Shown piece after piece: positions 16,492-25,764 of a stretch of 64,000 bases of DNA. The stretch comes from Bdellovibrionales bacterium (GTDB taxonomy: Bacteria; Bdellovibrionota; UBA1018). The stretch covers positions 62,001 through 126,000 of the forward strand of contig JAEUWC010000014.1 in the NCBI GenBank assembly GCA_016786465.1, in the 5' to 3' direction. The stretch's first letter is position 1. Each line of letters starts with the position of its first letter. A program made the translations under genes and the position numbers. A model generated the notes under the pieces. That model searched no databases and was not told the DNA's origin. It saw only the letters and a list, made by a program, of their open reading frames with translations.

Positions 16492-17403
16492 TTAACAGTC
16501 GCCTGCCGTTGCGCCCAAGATGATGAATGGGATACCGATCAGGATGGTCGGAACCGCAACGTATGGAAGTACATCGTTTTGCTTCTTGGCGATACGAGCT
16601 TCGCTGACTTCCTTTTGTGAAAGGACGTCCATGGTGTTGTCGTACTGTGCGTTCAGGATCTGAATGGAAGCCGTAGTGCCGCCAGCCAAGTTTTCTTGTG
16701 CAACGATGTCAGAATTCAGCTTTGCGATCTGAGCGTAGAATTCCTGTTCTTCGTTGATTCCGTAGTAGCCGCTTTCGATCTTGCGCTCAAGCTCGGTGAT
16801 GGCTGCTTTGCTAACGGCAATCTTCTGATTCGCGCTAGCCAATTGAACTTCCAAGGTTCCCTTTTTTGAAATGTAGTCAGCAGTCGCATTGTTTCGCTTG
16901 TCGATATAATCAGCTGCGATTTCATCAGGCTTGCTTAGGTTCGCCAAGTAAACGATTCCGGTAATCAATCCAGCCAAGGTCAAAGGAATTCCGATTCCCA
17001 ATCCGGCTCCGCAGGACATGTTGAAGTTCGATCCCTTCTTCATTTCGCGAAGACCGATCTGGTTCAAAACGACTGACGCAGAATCAGGATTCATTCCTTT
17101 GGACTTGTTCAACGCCTGGTTGAAGATCTCGCGTTCTTCAGCAGATCCGTTTTGATTGACGTAAGAAATAATGTCAGTGGTCGTGACGTTTTGTTCGGCC
17201 AACTGCTTCTTCAAAAAATTCTGCGCTTCTAGATCCGATTTGCCTTCGACCAAAACCAAGCTCTTGGTGCTTTTTAGAATCTTCTTCACTTTCGATGCGC
17301 CATTTTCGGCGGGGCCTTGCGATTGTGCAAAAGCGGGGCTTGCGGTTTGAATGATGATGGCTCCAAGAGCCAAGACTGCAGTCAGGCGGTTTAGTTTTTT
17401 CAC
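16492..17403 (-). CDS. Envelope coiled-coil paralogue 2 (SCxxGLG family)
   Basis: 303 residues, GTG start with AAGGAG seven bases upstream. Signal peptide about 1-26 (ending PAFAQ). Helical domain 38-125 with LVLVEGK and TTTDIISYV. Motif GSNFNMSCGAGLGIGIP puts Cys131 just before membrane segment 1 (133-156). Coiled coil is about 160-270 with KIESGYY at a probable turn near 208. Membrane segment 2 is 280-299, and the last residue is Cys303. A periplasmic coiled-coil hairpin between two membrane segments with a possible Cys131-Cys303 pairing is one model. Function unknown. It is divergent from the third paralogue and ends at a strong terminator. Confidence 0.82.
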   Translation of the reverse strand: MKKLNRLTAVLALGAIIIQTASPAFAQSQGPAENGASKVKKILKSTKSLVLVEGKSDLEAQNFLKKQLAEQNVTTTDIISYVNQNGSAEEREIFNQALNKSKGMNPDSASVVLNQIGLREMKKGSNFNMSCGAGLGIGIPLTLAGLITGIVYLANLSKPDEIAADYIDKRNNATADYISKKGTLEVQLASANQKIAVSKAAITELERKIESGYYGINEEQEFYAQIAKLNSDIVAQENLAGGTTASIQILNAQYDNTMDVLSQKEVSEARIAKKQNDVLPYVAVPTILIGIPFIILGATAGDC

Positions 17404-17585
17404 GGGGGGTCTCCTTGTTTCTAAAATTGACTTAATTAGTACACTAATTTGGCTTTATTCAGCAAGTGTTTTATTCTAAAAAGTTATAAGTAATTGAAAA
17501 TAAACAATAAAATAAGATCAAAAAGCAGACCAAAATAGTAAAGATTTAGATGTACTTTTTTCGCAAAATAGGTGAAAAAGGGTCC
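17404..17585. promoter_or_regulatory. AT-rich divergent promoter region of paralogues 2 and 3
   Basis: About 180 bases of clearly AT-rich sequence separate two divergently transcribed paralogues. TTGACT with AT-rich hexamers such as TATAAG lies in the region, but several -35/-10 pairings are possible and I cannot choose one. Its base composition differs sharply from the flanking coding DNA, which suits two divergent promoters. Confidence 0.45.
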
Positions 17586-18461
17586 ATGAAATTTTTCATT
17601 TCTATGCTTTCGTTGATGCAAGTCTTTTCAAATTCGGTGTGGGCAAATGAATCCGGTGCCGATCGCGTCCGAAGCGAAATCAAAAAATTCAGGGCAGCCG
17701 TCTTGGTGGATGGAATTCAAGAAAGCCGCGCGATTGAATCTTTTGCAGACAGTCTTGAAAAGGCGCAGATTACTCCTGCTGACGTGATGGCATTTTTGCG
17801 AAAATACGGAACCCAGGACGAAACGATTCTTTATCATCAGACCCTTGAAACGGCTGCAGCGAATCGACCGGAAATTCTAAGCGAAGTTCTTCAAAGTGCC
17901 ATGCAAACCCAAGGAAAGATGGGTTCGGATTTTCGCGTTTCTTGCGGATTGGGCCTAGGTGTTTCAGTCCCCGTGATTCTTGCGGGACTGACAGCTGGAA
18001 TTGTTTTTGTGTGGAACCTGAACCGCGACCAGAAAATTGAACTGAATTACGCAAGCCGTCTGAGCCGTGCGACTTCGGAATACTATGTCGCCAAGGGGCC
18101 TTTGGAAGTTTCATTGGCCAGCCAAGCGCAGCAGGTTGCGATCAATAAAACGCAAATGTCATTTCTTCAGCAGAAGATCGATTCAGGGATTTATAGCGCT
18201 CAAGAAGTTGAAGCGTTTAATCAGGAAATTTCGATGCTGAAAGTCGCGAATGCTTCGATCCAAAACAGCACTGAAGCGGATACGGCAAAGATTAAGTTCC
18301 TGAATCAAACGTATGATCAGGAAGTCCAAACACTTTTGGGTTCAAAGAACCAACAAATGACCCGTTGGAAAAGTAAACAAACGTTAAGAGCCATCGTATC
18401 CGCGGCGACTTTGGGCGTGGGAATCCCGCTATTTGTCGCGACCGTGCCGAAGTGTAAGTGA
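17586..18461 (+). CDS. Envelope coiled-coil paralogue 3 (SCxxGLG family)
   Basis: 291 residues from the ATG at 17586, chosen because AAAAAGGG precedes it and a signal peptide (MKFFISMLSLMQVFSNSVWA) follows at once. An upstream ATG at 17550 would add 12 residues before that signal. The family order is kept: helical domain with VLVDG and TPADVMAFL; GSDFRVSCGLGLGVSVP before membrane segment 1; coiled coil with KIDSGIY; second hydrophobic stretch with GIPLFVA; C-terminal PKCK. It is encoded divergently from paralogue 2. Possibly it forms hetero-oligomers with the other two (inference). Confidence 0.8.
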   Translation: MKFFISMLSLMQVFSNSVWANESGADRVRSEIKKFRAAVLVDGIQESRAIESFADSLEKAQITPADVMAFLRKYGTQDETILYHQTLETAAANRPEILSEVLQSAMQTQGKMGSDFRVSCGLGLGVSVPVILAGLTAGIVFVWNLNRDQKIELNYASRLSRATSEYYVAKGPLEVSLASQAQQVAINKTQMSFLQQKIDSGIYSAQEVEAFNQEISMLKVANASIQNSTEADTAKIKFLNQTYDQEVQTLLGSKNQQMTRWKSKQTLRAIVSAATLGVGIPLFVATVPKCK

Positions 18462-18485
18462 CTTGATCCAGGAACTTTGCTACCC

Positions 18486-18510
18486 AAAGCCCCAAACCTA
18501 AGGGGGCTTT
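18486..18510 (+). terminator. Hairpin covering the ribosome-binding site of the next gene
   Basis: AAAGCCCC (18486-18493) pairs with GGGGCTTT (18503-18510) around a 9-base loop, ending exactly at the ATG at 18511. It can act as a terminator for paralogue 3. The G-run is also the only plausible Shine-Dalgarno for the hydrolase gene, so read-through messages would have it masked. Confidence 0.5.
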
Positions 18511-19854
18511 ATGGGGAAGTCTGTTTGCGTTTTTGTTTTGGGGCTAGCACTGAACGGTGCGTGTTTAGGTGCTACGGCTTTTGCAGCTGCCGGTGTTCCC
18601 CCGGGTGCTAGCGCAAAGTGCACGAAGTATGTGCAGGGTTTGCCCGCTGAAATCGAAACGGATTTCATCATGGTCCCCGAAGACTGGGACAATCCAACGG
18701 CTTCTCCCTTAATCCCGATTTTCTTTTACGCTCCAGATCTTTATCAAAATCAAAAATGGATTGCCTACTTCAATGGCGGACCCGGCGGTTCGACCCACGG
18801 GATCTATGCCTATTTTAAAAAATACACGCCGCTGTCCGCGGGCGTGCCATTCCTTTATATCGATCAACGCGGAACAGGGTGTTCAGGTTCGTTTCCTGAA
18901 GTTCCAGTGACCCTAGAAGGCGCTAAACGTATGGCGCTTTATGGAACTCGAAGCATCGTCCGCGATGCCGAAGCCGTTCGACGACATCTGCTGAAGGACA
19001 AGCCTTGGGGAATTTTTGGGCAAAGTTACGGCGGCTACATTGTTCATCGCTACATTGCTCTTTATCCAAAATCCGTTGAACATGCGGTCGTTCAAGGCGC
19101 AAGTTTGATGGATAACGGAATTCGTTGGGTGGAAACGCGCTTGCTTGCGCAGCAACGTGCGGCGACTGAATACTTGAAGCAGTATCCGGGCGATGCCGAA
19201 ATTTTGGAAAAAGCCCGCAGCCAAGTTCCGGCTGACTATTGCCAAGGAAACCAGACTGCCGTGGCCTGTGGTCCGGGTCTTTTGGATGGAATCGCTTGGG
19301 GCCAGATTGCGTTTCCAAAAGGGTGGCCAAATCTTCACAAGACCTACGCGGGCCTTTTGAAAGCGGATGGAACGTTAGACCTGGCTTACCTGGGTACTTT
19401 GATTCCTAAGCAGGTCGACGCGACTGATTCGATGGCCGATTTCTTGGTGGCGGTAGTTCCTGGGCGCGAATTGCCCGGCGGTCTTTTGAATACCTGGTCT
19501 TGCCAAAAGGCCGTGCCCAGGATGAAGCGCAAGGGAATCGACACGAATTCTTGGTTTTATTCCGAGTGTCGGGGAGCGCTTTCGATCCAAGCGAAGTACG
19601 ATTCATTTTTGAAAAAGATCGTGAAGGACGACTCCATCCGCTTGAAAGACGTGCATCGTTCTTTGAAAAAGAACCCAGGTCTTCAGTTCCATCTTTTTTC
19701 GGGCGAATTGGACACCTTCGTGGCGCGCGAGTCCTACCAGCAGGAAGTGAAAAAGTTGGGACGCCTGGCCAATTTTAGCTTCATGAATGTCATGAATATT
19801 GGCCATGACTGGACGAATTCGAAGGAAGTTTGGGCGGCGCTGAAAAAGTACTGA
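18511..19854 (+). CDS. Secreted S33-family alpha/beta hydrolase (aminopeptidase-like)
   Basis: 447 residues with a signal peptide (about 1-26). Oxyanion motif NGGPGGS at 88-94, DQRGTGCSG at 119-126 and nucleophile elbow GQSYGG with Ser172 match S33 peptidases of the tricorn-interacting / SlpD-like type. A late SGELDTFV supplies the Asp and NIGHDW the His. Such enzymes usually release N-terminal residues, often proline, from peptides; specificity here is not certain. It lies just behind the hairpin at 18486 and is followed by kdsB. Confidence 0.85.
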   Translation: MGKSVCVFVLGLALNGACLGATAFAAAGVPPGASAKCTKYVQGLPAEIETDFIMVPEDWDNPTASPLIPIFFYAPDLYQNQKWIAYFNGGPGGSTHGIYAYFKKYTPLSAGVPFLYIDQRGTGCSGSFPEVPVTLEGAKRMALYGTRSIVRDAEAVRRHLLKDKPWGIFGQSYGGYIVHRYIALYPKSVEHAVVQGASLMDNGIRWVETRLLAQQRAATEYLKQYPGDAEILEKARSQVPADYCQGNQTAVACGPGLLDGIAWGQIAFPKGWPNLHKTYAGLLKADGTLDLAYLGTLIPKQVDATDSMADFLVAVVPGRELPGGLLNTWSCQKAVPRMKRKGIDTNSWFYSECRGALSIQAKYDSFLKKIVKDDSIRLKDVHRSLKKNPGLQFHLFSGELDTFVARESYQQEVKKLGRLANFSFMNVMNIGHDWTNSKEVWAALKKY

Positions 19855-19919
19855 CCTAAAGTTGACTGTTTTACTTAAAGCCTTGATCTTTGGGGGCGGA
19901 TTTCCTAGCTTGTCCAAAC

Positions 19920-20681
19920 ATGAGGGTTTTAGCAGTCATTCCTGCGAGATACGCGTCGACGCGACTTCCAGGCAAACCCCTCTCTAAAATCCAAGAAAAA
20001 CCGATGATTCAATGGGTCTATGAACAGACCCGCAAGGCTTTGAAAGTCAATCAGGTCGTGGTTGCGACCGATGACGAACGTATCGCCAGCGCAGTTCGTG
20101 CCTTTGGCGGACAAGTGGTGATGACTTCACCGGATTGTCCAAGCGGTACAGATCGAGTGGCCGAAGCATTGGACCAGCTGCAAGCCGGCCAAGCGGGATC
20201 CGAAACTTTTGATGTCGTTGTGAACGTCCAGGGCGATGAACCCTTCATTGATCCCCGCGCGATTGATCAAGCGGTGGATTTGGTGGTTTCAAAAAATTTT
20301 CAGATGGCGACGCTGATGTCTCCATTCAAATCGGCCGCCGATATCGAAAACCCATCCATCGTGAAAGCGATCGCAGCTGCGGACGGTCGCGCGCTATATT
20401 TTTCCAGGCTTCCGATTCCCTACACACGCGTGCCGATTCCTTCGAAGGGGCCGTTTGCTTGCTTTCGGCACATCGGACTTTATGTCTACAGCGTGAATGC
20501 GCTAGCGAAACTTCGCGCTTTGCCACAAAGCCCAGCCGAAATCGCAGAATCATTGGAACAGCTTCGCGCACTTGAAAACGGAATATCGATTGGAATCGCA
20601 GCGGTTGAATTTGAATCCCTGGGTGTGGATACGCCCGAAGATTTAGAAAAGGCTAGGGCTTTGGCCCAGAAACGAAAGTAG
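19920..20681 (+). CDS. kdsB: 3-deoxy-manno-octulosonate cytidylyltransferase
   Basis: This enzyme activates KDO with CTP to CMP-KDO for lipopolysaccharide inner-core assembly in the cytoplasm. I use the ATG at 19920, which opens into the nucleotidyltransferase signature VIPARYASTRLPGKPL; an in-frame TTG 30 bases upstream would only add an unlikely tail. Length 253 residues, normal for KdsB. Other family blocks: VVNVQGDEPFI, RALYFSRLPIPY, HIGLYVY, LEQLRALENG and the C-terminal VDTPEDLEKAR. It heads the kdsB-pyrG-kdsA run. Confidence 0.96.
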   Translation: MRVLAVIPARYASTRLPGKPLSKIQEKPMIQWVYEQTRKALKVNQVVVATDDERIASAVRAFGGQVVMTSPDCPSGTDRVAEALDQLQAGQAGSETFDVVVNVQGDEPFIDPRAIDQAVDLVVSKNFQMATLMSPFKSAADIENPSIVKAIAAADGRALYFSRLPIPYTRVPIPSKGPFACFRHIGLYVYSVNALAKLRALPQSPAEIAESLEQLRALENGISIGIAAVEFESLGVDTPEDLEKARALAQKRK

Positions 20682-20687
20682 TCACTT

Positions 20688-22340
20688 ATGGCAAAGCAGA
20701 AAAAATTCATCTTCGTCACCGGTGGGGTTCTTTCCAGCATTGGAAAAGGAATCAGCGCAGCTTCCATTGGAATGCTGATGGAAGCACGAGGGATCAAGGT
20801 GACGATGATCAAAATGGATCCGTACCTGAACATTGATCCAGGAACCATGAGCCCATTTCAACACGGGGAAGTTTTTGTCTTGGATGACGGCGCCGAAACC
20901 GACTTGGACTTGGGCCATTATTCCCGCTTTGTGAAAGACGCCAAGTTTAGCCGCAAAAACAGTTTCACCGCCGGAAGAATTTACGACACGGTCATTCGCC
21001 GCGAACGCGCGGGCGGGTACCTGGGAAAAACCATTCAGGTCATTCCACACATCACGGATGAAATTAAGGCCCACATCTTTGCTGCCGCAGAAGATTCCGA
21101 TCTGGCGATCGTCGAAGTGGGTGGAACGGTCGGCGACATCGAAGGCTTGCCGTTCTTCGAAGCGATTCGCCAAATGAAGACCCAGGTGGGATCGGAAAAC
21201 TGCGTTTTCGTTCACTTGACCTTGGTCCCTTACATTCCGACCGCAGGTGAACTGAAAACCAAGCCGACCCAGCACAGCGTTAAGGAACTTCGCGAAATCG
21301 GGATTCAGCCGGATGTCCTTTTGTGCCGCAGCGACCGTTCGTTGCCAAAAGACGTGAAAGAAAAAATTGGCCTTTTCTGTAACTTGCCCGGCGACTGCGT
21401 CTTCAGTGCGACGGATGCGAAAAGCATTTATGAAGTCCCGCTTTCGTTCGCGGATGAAGGTTTGGACGAAAAGATCGTCGAAAAATTGAAGATCTGGGGC
21501 GGTCGTCCGGATCTTTCCAAGTGGAAGGCGATGGTCGCCAAGATTACGGATCCAAAGTCCGAAGTTCAAATCGGGATTGTCGGCAAGTACACCGATTGGC
21601 GCGACAGCTACAAGTCGCTGTCTGAAGCCCTGGTTCATGGCGGTGTGGCCAATGATGCTCGGGTCAACATGGTCTACATCGATTCGGAAGCGATCGAAAA
21701 AGGCGGCGAAGAAGGAAAGAAAAACTTCGAACTTTTAAAAACCGTCGACGGGGTTTTGGTTCCAGGCGGTTTCGGTGAACGCGGGGTGGAAGGAAAGATT
21801 CAAGCCATCGAATACGCACGAAAGAATCAGGTTCCATACTTTGGAATCTGCCTAGGAATGCAACTGGCTGTTATCGAGTACGCCAGAAATGTTTGCGGAA
21901 TCAAAAACGCGAATTCAGCGGAATTCAAGCCCGGTAATCCTGATAACGTGATCGACCTGATGGAAAATCAGAAAAATGTCAAAGACATGGGCGGCACGAT
22001 GCGACTGGGTGCCTATAACTGCAAAATCCTGCCGAAGTTTCAAGGCAAGGCGACGGCCGCGTACACCGCGTACGGAAAAGAATCCATTTCAGAACGTCAC
22101 CGCCACCGCTTCGAAGTAGCGAACCCATTTCGCTCCAAGCTTGAAGAAAAAGGTCTTTTGATTTGCGGTCAAACCACGCACCCAGAAAATGGACAGGATC
22201 TAGTCGAAATGGTCGAAATCCCCGGGCATCCTTGGTTCTTGGGGTGTCAGTTCCACCCTGAATTTCTAAGTCGTCCGCTAGCGCCACATCCGCTTTTTGC
22301 GGCGTTTGTGAAAGCATCGCTTGGAAAGGCGAAAGCATGA
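20688..22340 (+). CDS. pyrG: CTP synthase
   Basis: This enzyme makes CTP from UTP, ATP and glutamine. 550 residues, normal length. The N-terminal synthetase domain begins [23 protein letters not shown] and contains [21 protein letters not shown]. The C-terminal class I amidotransferase domain has GICLGMQ with the catalytic Cys and FHPEF with the catalytic His. It sits 6 bases after kdsB and overlaps kdsA by 4 bases, so CTP supply and CMP-KDO synthesis are co-expressed. This arrangement is common in Gram-negative bacteria. Confidence 0.97.
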   Translation: MAKQKKFIFVTGGVLSSIGKGISAASIGMLMEARGIKVTMIKMDPYLNIDPGTMSPFQHGEVFVLDDGAETDLDLGHYSRFVKDAKFSRKNSFTAGRIYDTVIRRERAGGYLGKTIQVIPHITDEIKAHIFAAAEDSDLAIVEVGGTVGDIEGLPFFEAIRQMKTQVGSENCVFVHLTLVPYIPTAGELKTKPTQHSVKELREIGIQPDVLLCRSDRSLPKDVKEKIGLFCNLPGDCVFSATDAKSIYEVPLSFADEGLDEKIVEKLKIWGGRPDLSKWKAMVAKITDPKSEVQIGIVGKYTDWRDSYKSLSEALVHGGVANDARVNMVYIDSEAIEKGGEEGKKNFELLKTVDGVLVPGGFGERGVEGKIQAIEYARKNQVPYFGICLGMQLAVIEYARNVCGIKNANSAEFKPGNPDNVIDLMENQKNVKDMGGTMRLGAYNCKILPKFQGKATAAYTAYGKESISERHRHRFEVANPFRSKLEEKGLLICGQTTHPENGQDLVEMVEIPGHPWFLGCQFHPEFLSRPLAPHPLFAAFVKASLGKAKA

Positions 22341-23209
22341 AGTCACCTGATTTTTCAAAAGCACCGATGACCTTGATCGCGGGTCCTTGCGTGATCGAAG
22401 ACGCCGGATTCGTATTGGAAGTCGCGCAAGAATTGAAAAAGCAGCTTACAGGACTTCCAGTAAAGTTCTATTTCAAAGCGTCTTTTGACAAAGCGAACCG
22501 GACTTCCATCGAAGGGTTTCGCGGTCCAGGAATGAAAGATGGCCTGAAGATTTTAGCAGACGTGAAAGCCAAGACGGGGCTTCCGCTATTGACTGACGTT
22601 CACGAAACCGCACAGGTCCAGGCAGTGGCCGACGTTTGCGACTTCATTCAGATTCCGGCGTTTCTTTGCCGCCAAACGGATCTGATTGTCGCTGCTTCTG
22701 AAGCGGCCCTGAAAAATGGCCGTCGTTTGAACATCAAGAAGGGGCAGTTCTTGGCCCCATGGGATGCGGGAAACATCGTCACCAAGGCGCGTGAAGTTCA
22801 GAAAAAACTAGGCGCTTCGCCTGCTAGCGATTGGCTTTGTCTGACCGAACGCGGTGTCGTTCACGGCTACAACACCTTGGTCGTCGATATGATCGGCTTT
22901 CAAGCGATGCAGTCTTTCGGGGTTCCCGTGATTTACGATGCAACCCATTCGATCCAGGTTCCTGGTGCAGCACCGGGTGGGAAAAGCACGGGAGGGAAGC
23001 GCGAATACCTAGAAGTCTTGGCCCGTTCTGCAATGGCAGCCGGTGCAGATGGACTTTTCTTGGAAGCGCACCCACATCCAGAAAAGGCCAAAAGCGATGG
23101 CCCGAATGCCATGTACCTGGAAAAGGTGGGGACCTTTGTCAGTCAGCTTTTGGAAATTCGAAAGCTGGTTGCCGGAATGCCAAAGCTTTTGCCCGAAGCC
23201 CATAGCTAG
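22337..23209 (+). CDS. kdsA: KDO-8-phosphate synthase
   Basis: It condenses phosphoenolpyruvate with arabinose 5-phosphate to KDO-8-phosphate. 290 residues. Signature blocks: [58 protein letters not shown] and [17 protein letters not shown]. The Cys in GPCVIED is present; the corresponding site separates metal-dependent from metal-independent KdsA forms, but I have not settled the class. ATGA overlap with pyrG. It is followed by a weak hairpin and then the repeat lipoprotein before kdsC. Confidence 0.96.
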   Translation: MKSPDFSKAPMTLIAGPCVIEDAGFVLEVAQELKKQLTGLPVKFYFKASFDKANRTSIEGFRGPGMKDGLKILADVKAKTGLPLLTDVHETAQVQAVADVCDFIQIPAFLCRQTDLIVAASEAALKNGRRLNIKKGQFLAPWDAGNIVTKAREVQKKLGASPASDWLCLTERGVVHGYNTLVVDMIGFQAMQSFGVPVIYDATHSIQVPGAAPGGKSTGGKREYLEVLARSAMAAGADGLFLEAHPHPEKAKSDGPNAMYLEKVGTFVSQLLEIRKLVAGMPKLLPEAHS

Positions 23210-23250
23210 ACTTTGAAGCGATGCGTCAAGAATATGAATCCAGACGGGTT

Positions 23251-23271
23251 CCTGCCAGTCAAAGAGGCAGG
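23251..23271. other. Weak hairpin after kdsA
   Basis: CCTGCC (23251-23256) and GGCAGG (23266-23271) form a 6-bp stem with a 9-base loop about 40 bases after the kdsA stop. No T-run follows, so it is at best a weak terminator or processing site. Confidence 0.3.
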
Positions 23272-23319
23272 GGAAAAGCTCCTTGAATCTATTGATTCTG
23301 CGTGTTAGCCGCATGCGTC

Positions 23320-24375
23320 ATGATGACAAGATGGATGCGTGTTTTTGGGGTCGCGGCTTTGTGTGTCCTTTTGGTCGCTTGTAAGGAAGACCGACCTGCA
23401 CCCAAATTGAAACAACAAGAAGCTTGGGCCGGTGTTCAAGCAAGCCCAACCACAAAGCCTTCCACCTTACCTTCTTCTTGGCCAAAACCTAGCGCAAGTC
23501 CATCGGCAACGGCCACGCCGACTTCAAGTCCAGCGGCTTCACCCACACCCACGGCGTCGCCTTCAACGCTTCCTTCGGTTTCGCCAACCCCAAGTCCGTC
23601 ACCCACGGTCGTAGGACCACCTGAAGCTTACCGCTGCCAACTTGCCCGAACGACTTGCACCAGTGGCACTACCTACGGGTTTTGGTTGATTGAAACTGAC
23701 CCTGCTGCGGCAGCGGGCGCCTGTAGGTTGGAAGCCCAAGTTCGACGTGAAACTTTTTGCCAAGTGAATCCCGCACAACCGATTCCGGGCGCCGCTCCCA
23801 AGGCAATCAACTATGTCTGCGAACTTTCAGAAAGTTGCCGAGACAACCCGAAGGCAGAAAATCGCTACGAAGAAATGGTCACTGCTTCCGATTACCGGGC
23901 GGGTCACGTCGCTTGTATTCAGAAAGCGATTCAGCTGAAGGAAGAATTCTGCCAAATCACGGCAGTGACGGTACCTCCGATTTTGGTCGACGCACCGACT
24001 GGAGTTGAAGCTTTCCGCTGCCAGTTGGCCACTATCGGTTGCCATGATCAGGGTGGCCGATACGGCTATTGGGTCAGTGCAAAAAACAAACGCAAAGCGA
24101 AGCGCGAATGCAAACGCGAGGCCAAGGATCGTGGTGAAAAGCTATGCACTTTGCAGGAAGCCTATCCCCCACAGAAAATGCCTAAGGGAACCCCGAAGGA
24201 ATTCGACTGCGAGATTTCGAAAAAGCATTACACCTGCCGAGACACCTTGGCCGGTTCAACCGGTCGTGATGTGATCGCAGTTGCAAGTTCTGACGTCGGC
24301 GAAGCGCACTTGAAGTGCATGGTCGCCGCGGCGAATGCCAAAGGCGAATTTTGTCGAATGGTCGGCGCAAGGTAG
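23320..24375 (+). CDS. Lipoprotein with four four-cysteine repeats
   Basis: The start is uncertain (ATG at 23320, 23323 or 23335); all give a lipoprotein signal ending LLVAC. After the lipid Cys comes a Ser/Thr/Pro linker of about 80 residues, likely a flexible spacer through peptidoglycan. The rest is four tandem units of roughly 50-60 residues, each with four Cys in similar spacing: they begin YRCQLARTTC, YVCELSESC, FRCQLATIGC and FDCEISKKHYTC and end FCQV, FCQI, LCTL and FCRM. Units 1/3 and 2/4 look most alike, suggesting duplication of a pair. Probable disulfide-stabilised outer-membrane lipoprotein; family not recognised. Confidence 0.8.
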   Translation: MMTRWMRVFGVAALCVLLVACKEDRPAPKLKQQEAWAGVQASPTTKPSTLPSSWPKPSASPSATATPTSSPAASPTPTASPSTLPSVSPTPSPSPTVVGPPEAYRCQLARTTCTSGTTYGFWLIETDPAAAAGACRLEAQVRRETFCQVNPAQPIPGAAPKAINYVCELSESCRDNPKAENRYEEMVTASDYRAGHVACIQKAIQLKEEFCQITAVTVPPILVDAPTGVEAFRCQLATIGCHDQGGRYGYWVSAKNKRKAKRECKREAKDRGEKLCTLQEAYPPQKMPKGTPKEFDCEISKKHYTCRDTLAGSTGRDVIAVASSDVGEAHLKCMVAAANAKGEFCRMVGAR

Positions 24376-24442
24376 TTGATCGGCTGATACTAGGCAAAAT
24401 TTTCAGGCGTGTTGAATCATCCAGGCCAGGTATACTGGAGGG

Positions 24443-24952
24443 ATGCTAGCGAACAAGGACGTTCAGGCCCGGCTAAAAAAGATCAAACTATTGATTCTAG
24501 ATGTCGACGGAATCATGACCGACGGGCGTGTTTTTTGGCTAGAAGGCCACGGGTGGACCCGGCACTTCCACGTTCATGACGGATACGGGCTAAAGATTCT
24601 GATGAAAGCCGGAATCCAAGTCGCAGTGATCAGCGGCGGGGATTCAAAAGACGTTCGCACCCGGATGGAATTTCTGAAAATTCAGCATGTGTTCTTGGGC
24701 GACGAAGACAAGATCAAAGCGCTGGACAAGATTCAAGCGGCTACCGGGCTGAAGTATGAAGAAATGGCGTTTATGGGGGATGATCTTTTCGACATACCCG
24801 TGATCGATCGGGTCGGATTTGCCGCAACCGTCCCCCAAGCGGTTCCGCCTGTGAAAGAAAAAGTCCATTACATCACGGAATCTAGCGGTGGTTGGGGCGC
24901 CGTCCGAGAAGTCGCCGATGCCATTCGAAAATCGCAAGGACTAGGACCCTAA
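24443..24952 (+). CDS. kdsC: KDO-8-phosphate phosphatase (HAD family)
   Basis: It removes phosphate from KDO-8-phosphate. 169 residues, the typical length of this small tetrameric HAD enzyme without a cap. The catalytic DVDGIMTDG motif lies near residue 18-26, with QVAVISGGDSKDV as the second motif and FMGDDLFDIPVID as the metal-binding fourth motif. Start ATG follows GGAGG. Together with kdsB and kdsA it completes the KDO steps from arabinose 5-phosphate to CMP-KDO; the isomerase KdsD is not in this window. Confidence 0.93.
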   Translation: MLANKDVQARLKKIKLLILDVDGIMTDGRVFWLEGHGWTRHFHVHDGYGLKILMKAGIQVAVISGGDSKDVRTRMEFLKIQHVFLGDEDKIKALDKIQAATGLKYEEMAFMGDDLFDIPVIDRVGFAATVPQAVPPVKEKVHYITESSGGWGAVREVADAIRKSQGLGP

Positions 24953-24955
24953 ATC

Positions 24956-25756
24956 ATGAAGAAAAATACGATCGGCATCGTGGGGCTTGGGCAGATGGGC
25001 GAAGCAATCGCCCTGGGTCTACGAGAAACGCATTCGATTTCCGCGACTACTAAATCCAAGGAATCGGCTGCAGCAGCGAAGAAAGATCTGAAGATCAATT
25101 GTCACAACGACAACGTGAAGCTGGCCAAAGAATGCGATGTTCTGGTTCTTTGCGTAAAGCCACACCAAGCGCAGTCAGTTTTAGAAGAAATGCGATCGGC
25201 ACTGAATTCAAAGCACCTGGTTATTTCCATTGCAGCCGGAATCACCACCGAACAGATTCGTAAGTGGACCGGGGGCAAGCCCAGTGTGGTGCGCGCGATG
25301 CCGAATACTCCGTGTCTGATTGGCGATGGGATGACCGCCTATTGCGGAGCTTCGGGACAGACTTCGGAAGACGATTTGGCGATCGCCGGTAAAATTTTCG
25401 GTTCGATCGGGCAGGCCGTTCGTGTTGAAGAAGAACAGATGGACGGGGTCACGGGCCTAAGTGGATGTGGCCCAGCGTATGTGTATCTGATGATTGAATC
25501 TTTAAGTGAAGCCGGTGTGAAAGTCGGTCTGCCGCGAAAGGTTGCGACACTTCTGGCGGCTCAGACTTTGATGGGTGCTTCGAAAATGGTTTTGGAACGA
25601 GGCGAACATCCTGCCGCTTTGAAGGACGAAGTGACGACGCCAGCTGGATGCACGATTGATGGTTTGATGGCCCTTGAAGAGGGCAAGCTTCGTGTGACTT
25701 TGATCAAAGCCGTGCTGGCCGCGACCGAAAGAAGTCGCGGCCTGCGCGGCAAATGA
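24956..25756 (+). CDS. proC: Pyrroline-5-carboxylate reductase
   Basis: It performs the last step of proline synthesis using NAD(P)H. 266 residues, normal. N-terminal Rossmann motif GIVGLGQMGEAIALGL, then VLCVKPHQ, VRAMPNTP, and the C-terminal signature with LSGCGPAYVYLMIESL and LKDEVTTPAGCTIDGL. It begins 3 bases after the kdsC stop, so it is co-transcribed. It ends just before the tandem hairpins at 25765. Confidence 0.95.
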   Translation: MKKNTIGIVGLGQMGEAIALGLRETHSISATTKSKESAAAAKKDLKINCHNDNVKLAKECDVLVLCVKPHQAQSVLEEMRSALNSKHLVISIAAGITTEQIRKWTGGKPSVVRAMPNTPCLIGDGMTAYCGASGQTSEDDLAIAGKIFGSIGQAVRVEEEQMDGVTGLSGCGPAYVYLMIESLSEAGVKVGLPRKVATLLAAQTLMGASKMVLERGEHPAALKDEVTTPAGCTIDGLMALEEGKLRVTLIKAVLAATERSRGLRGK

Positions 25757-25764
25757 TTGGCTTA

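Noticed and set aside
20682-21638. Long open frame on the minus strand opposite pyrG
   Set aside because: Lies entirely antisense to a well-conserved CTP synthase and its translation ([17 protein letters not shown]...) shows no domain or signal; a codon-bias shadow.
23430-23620. DNA tandem repeat in the lipoprotein linker
   Set aside because: Low-complexity Ser/Thr/Pro coding region without a fixed DNA period.
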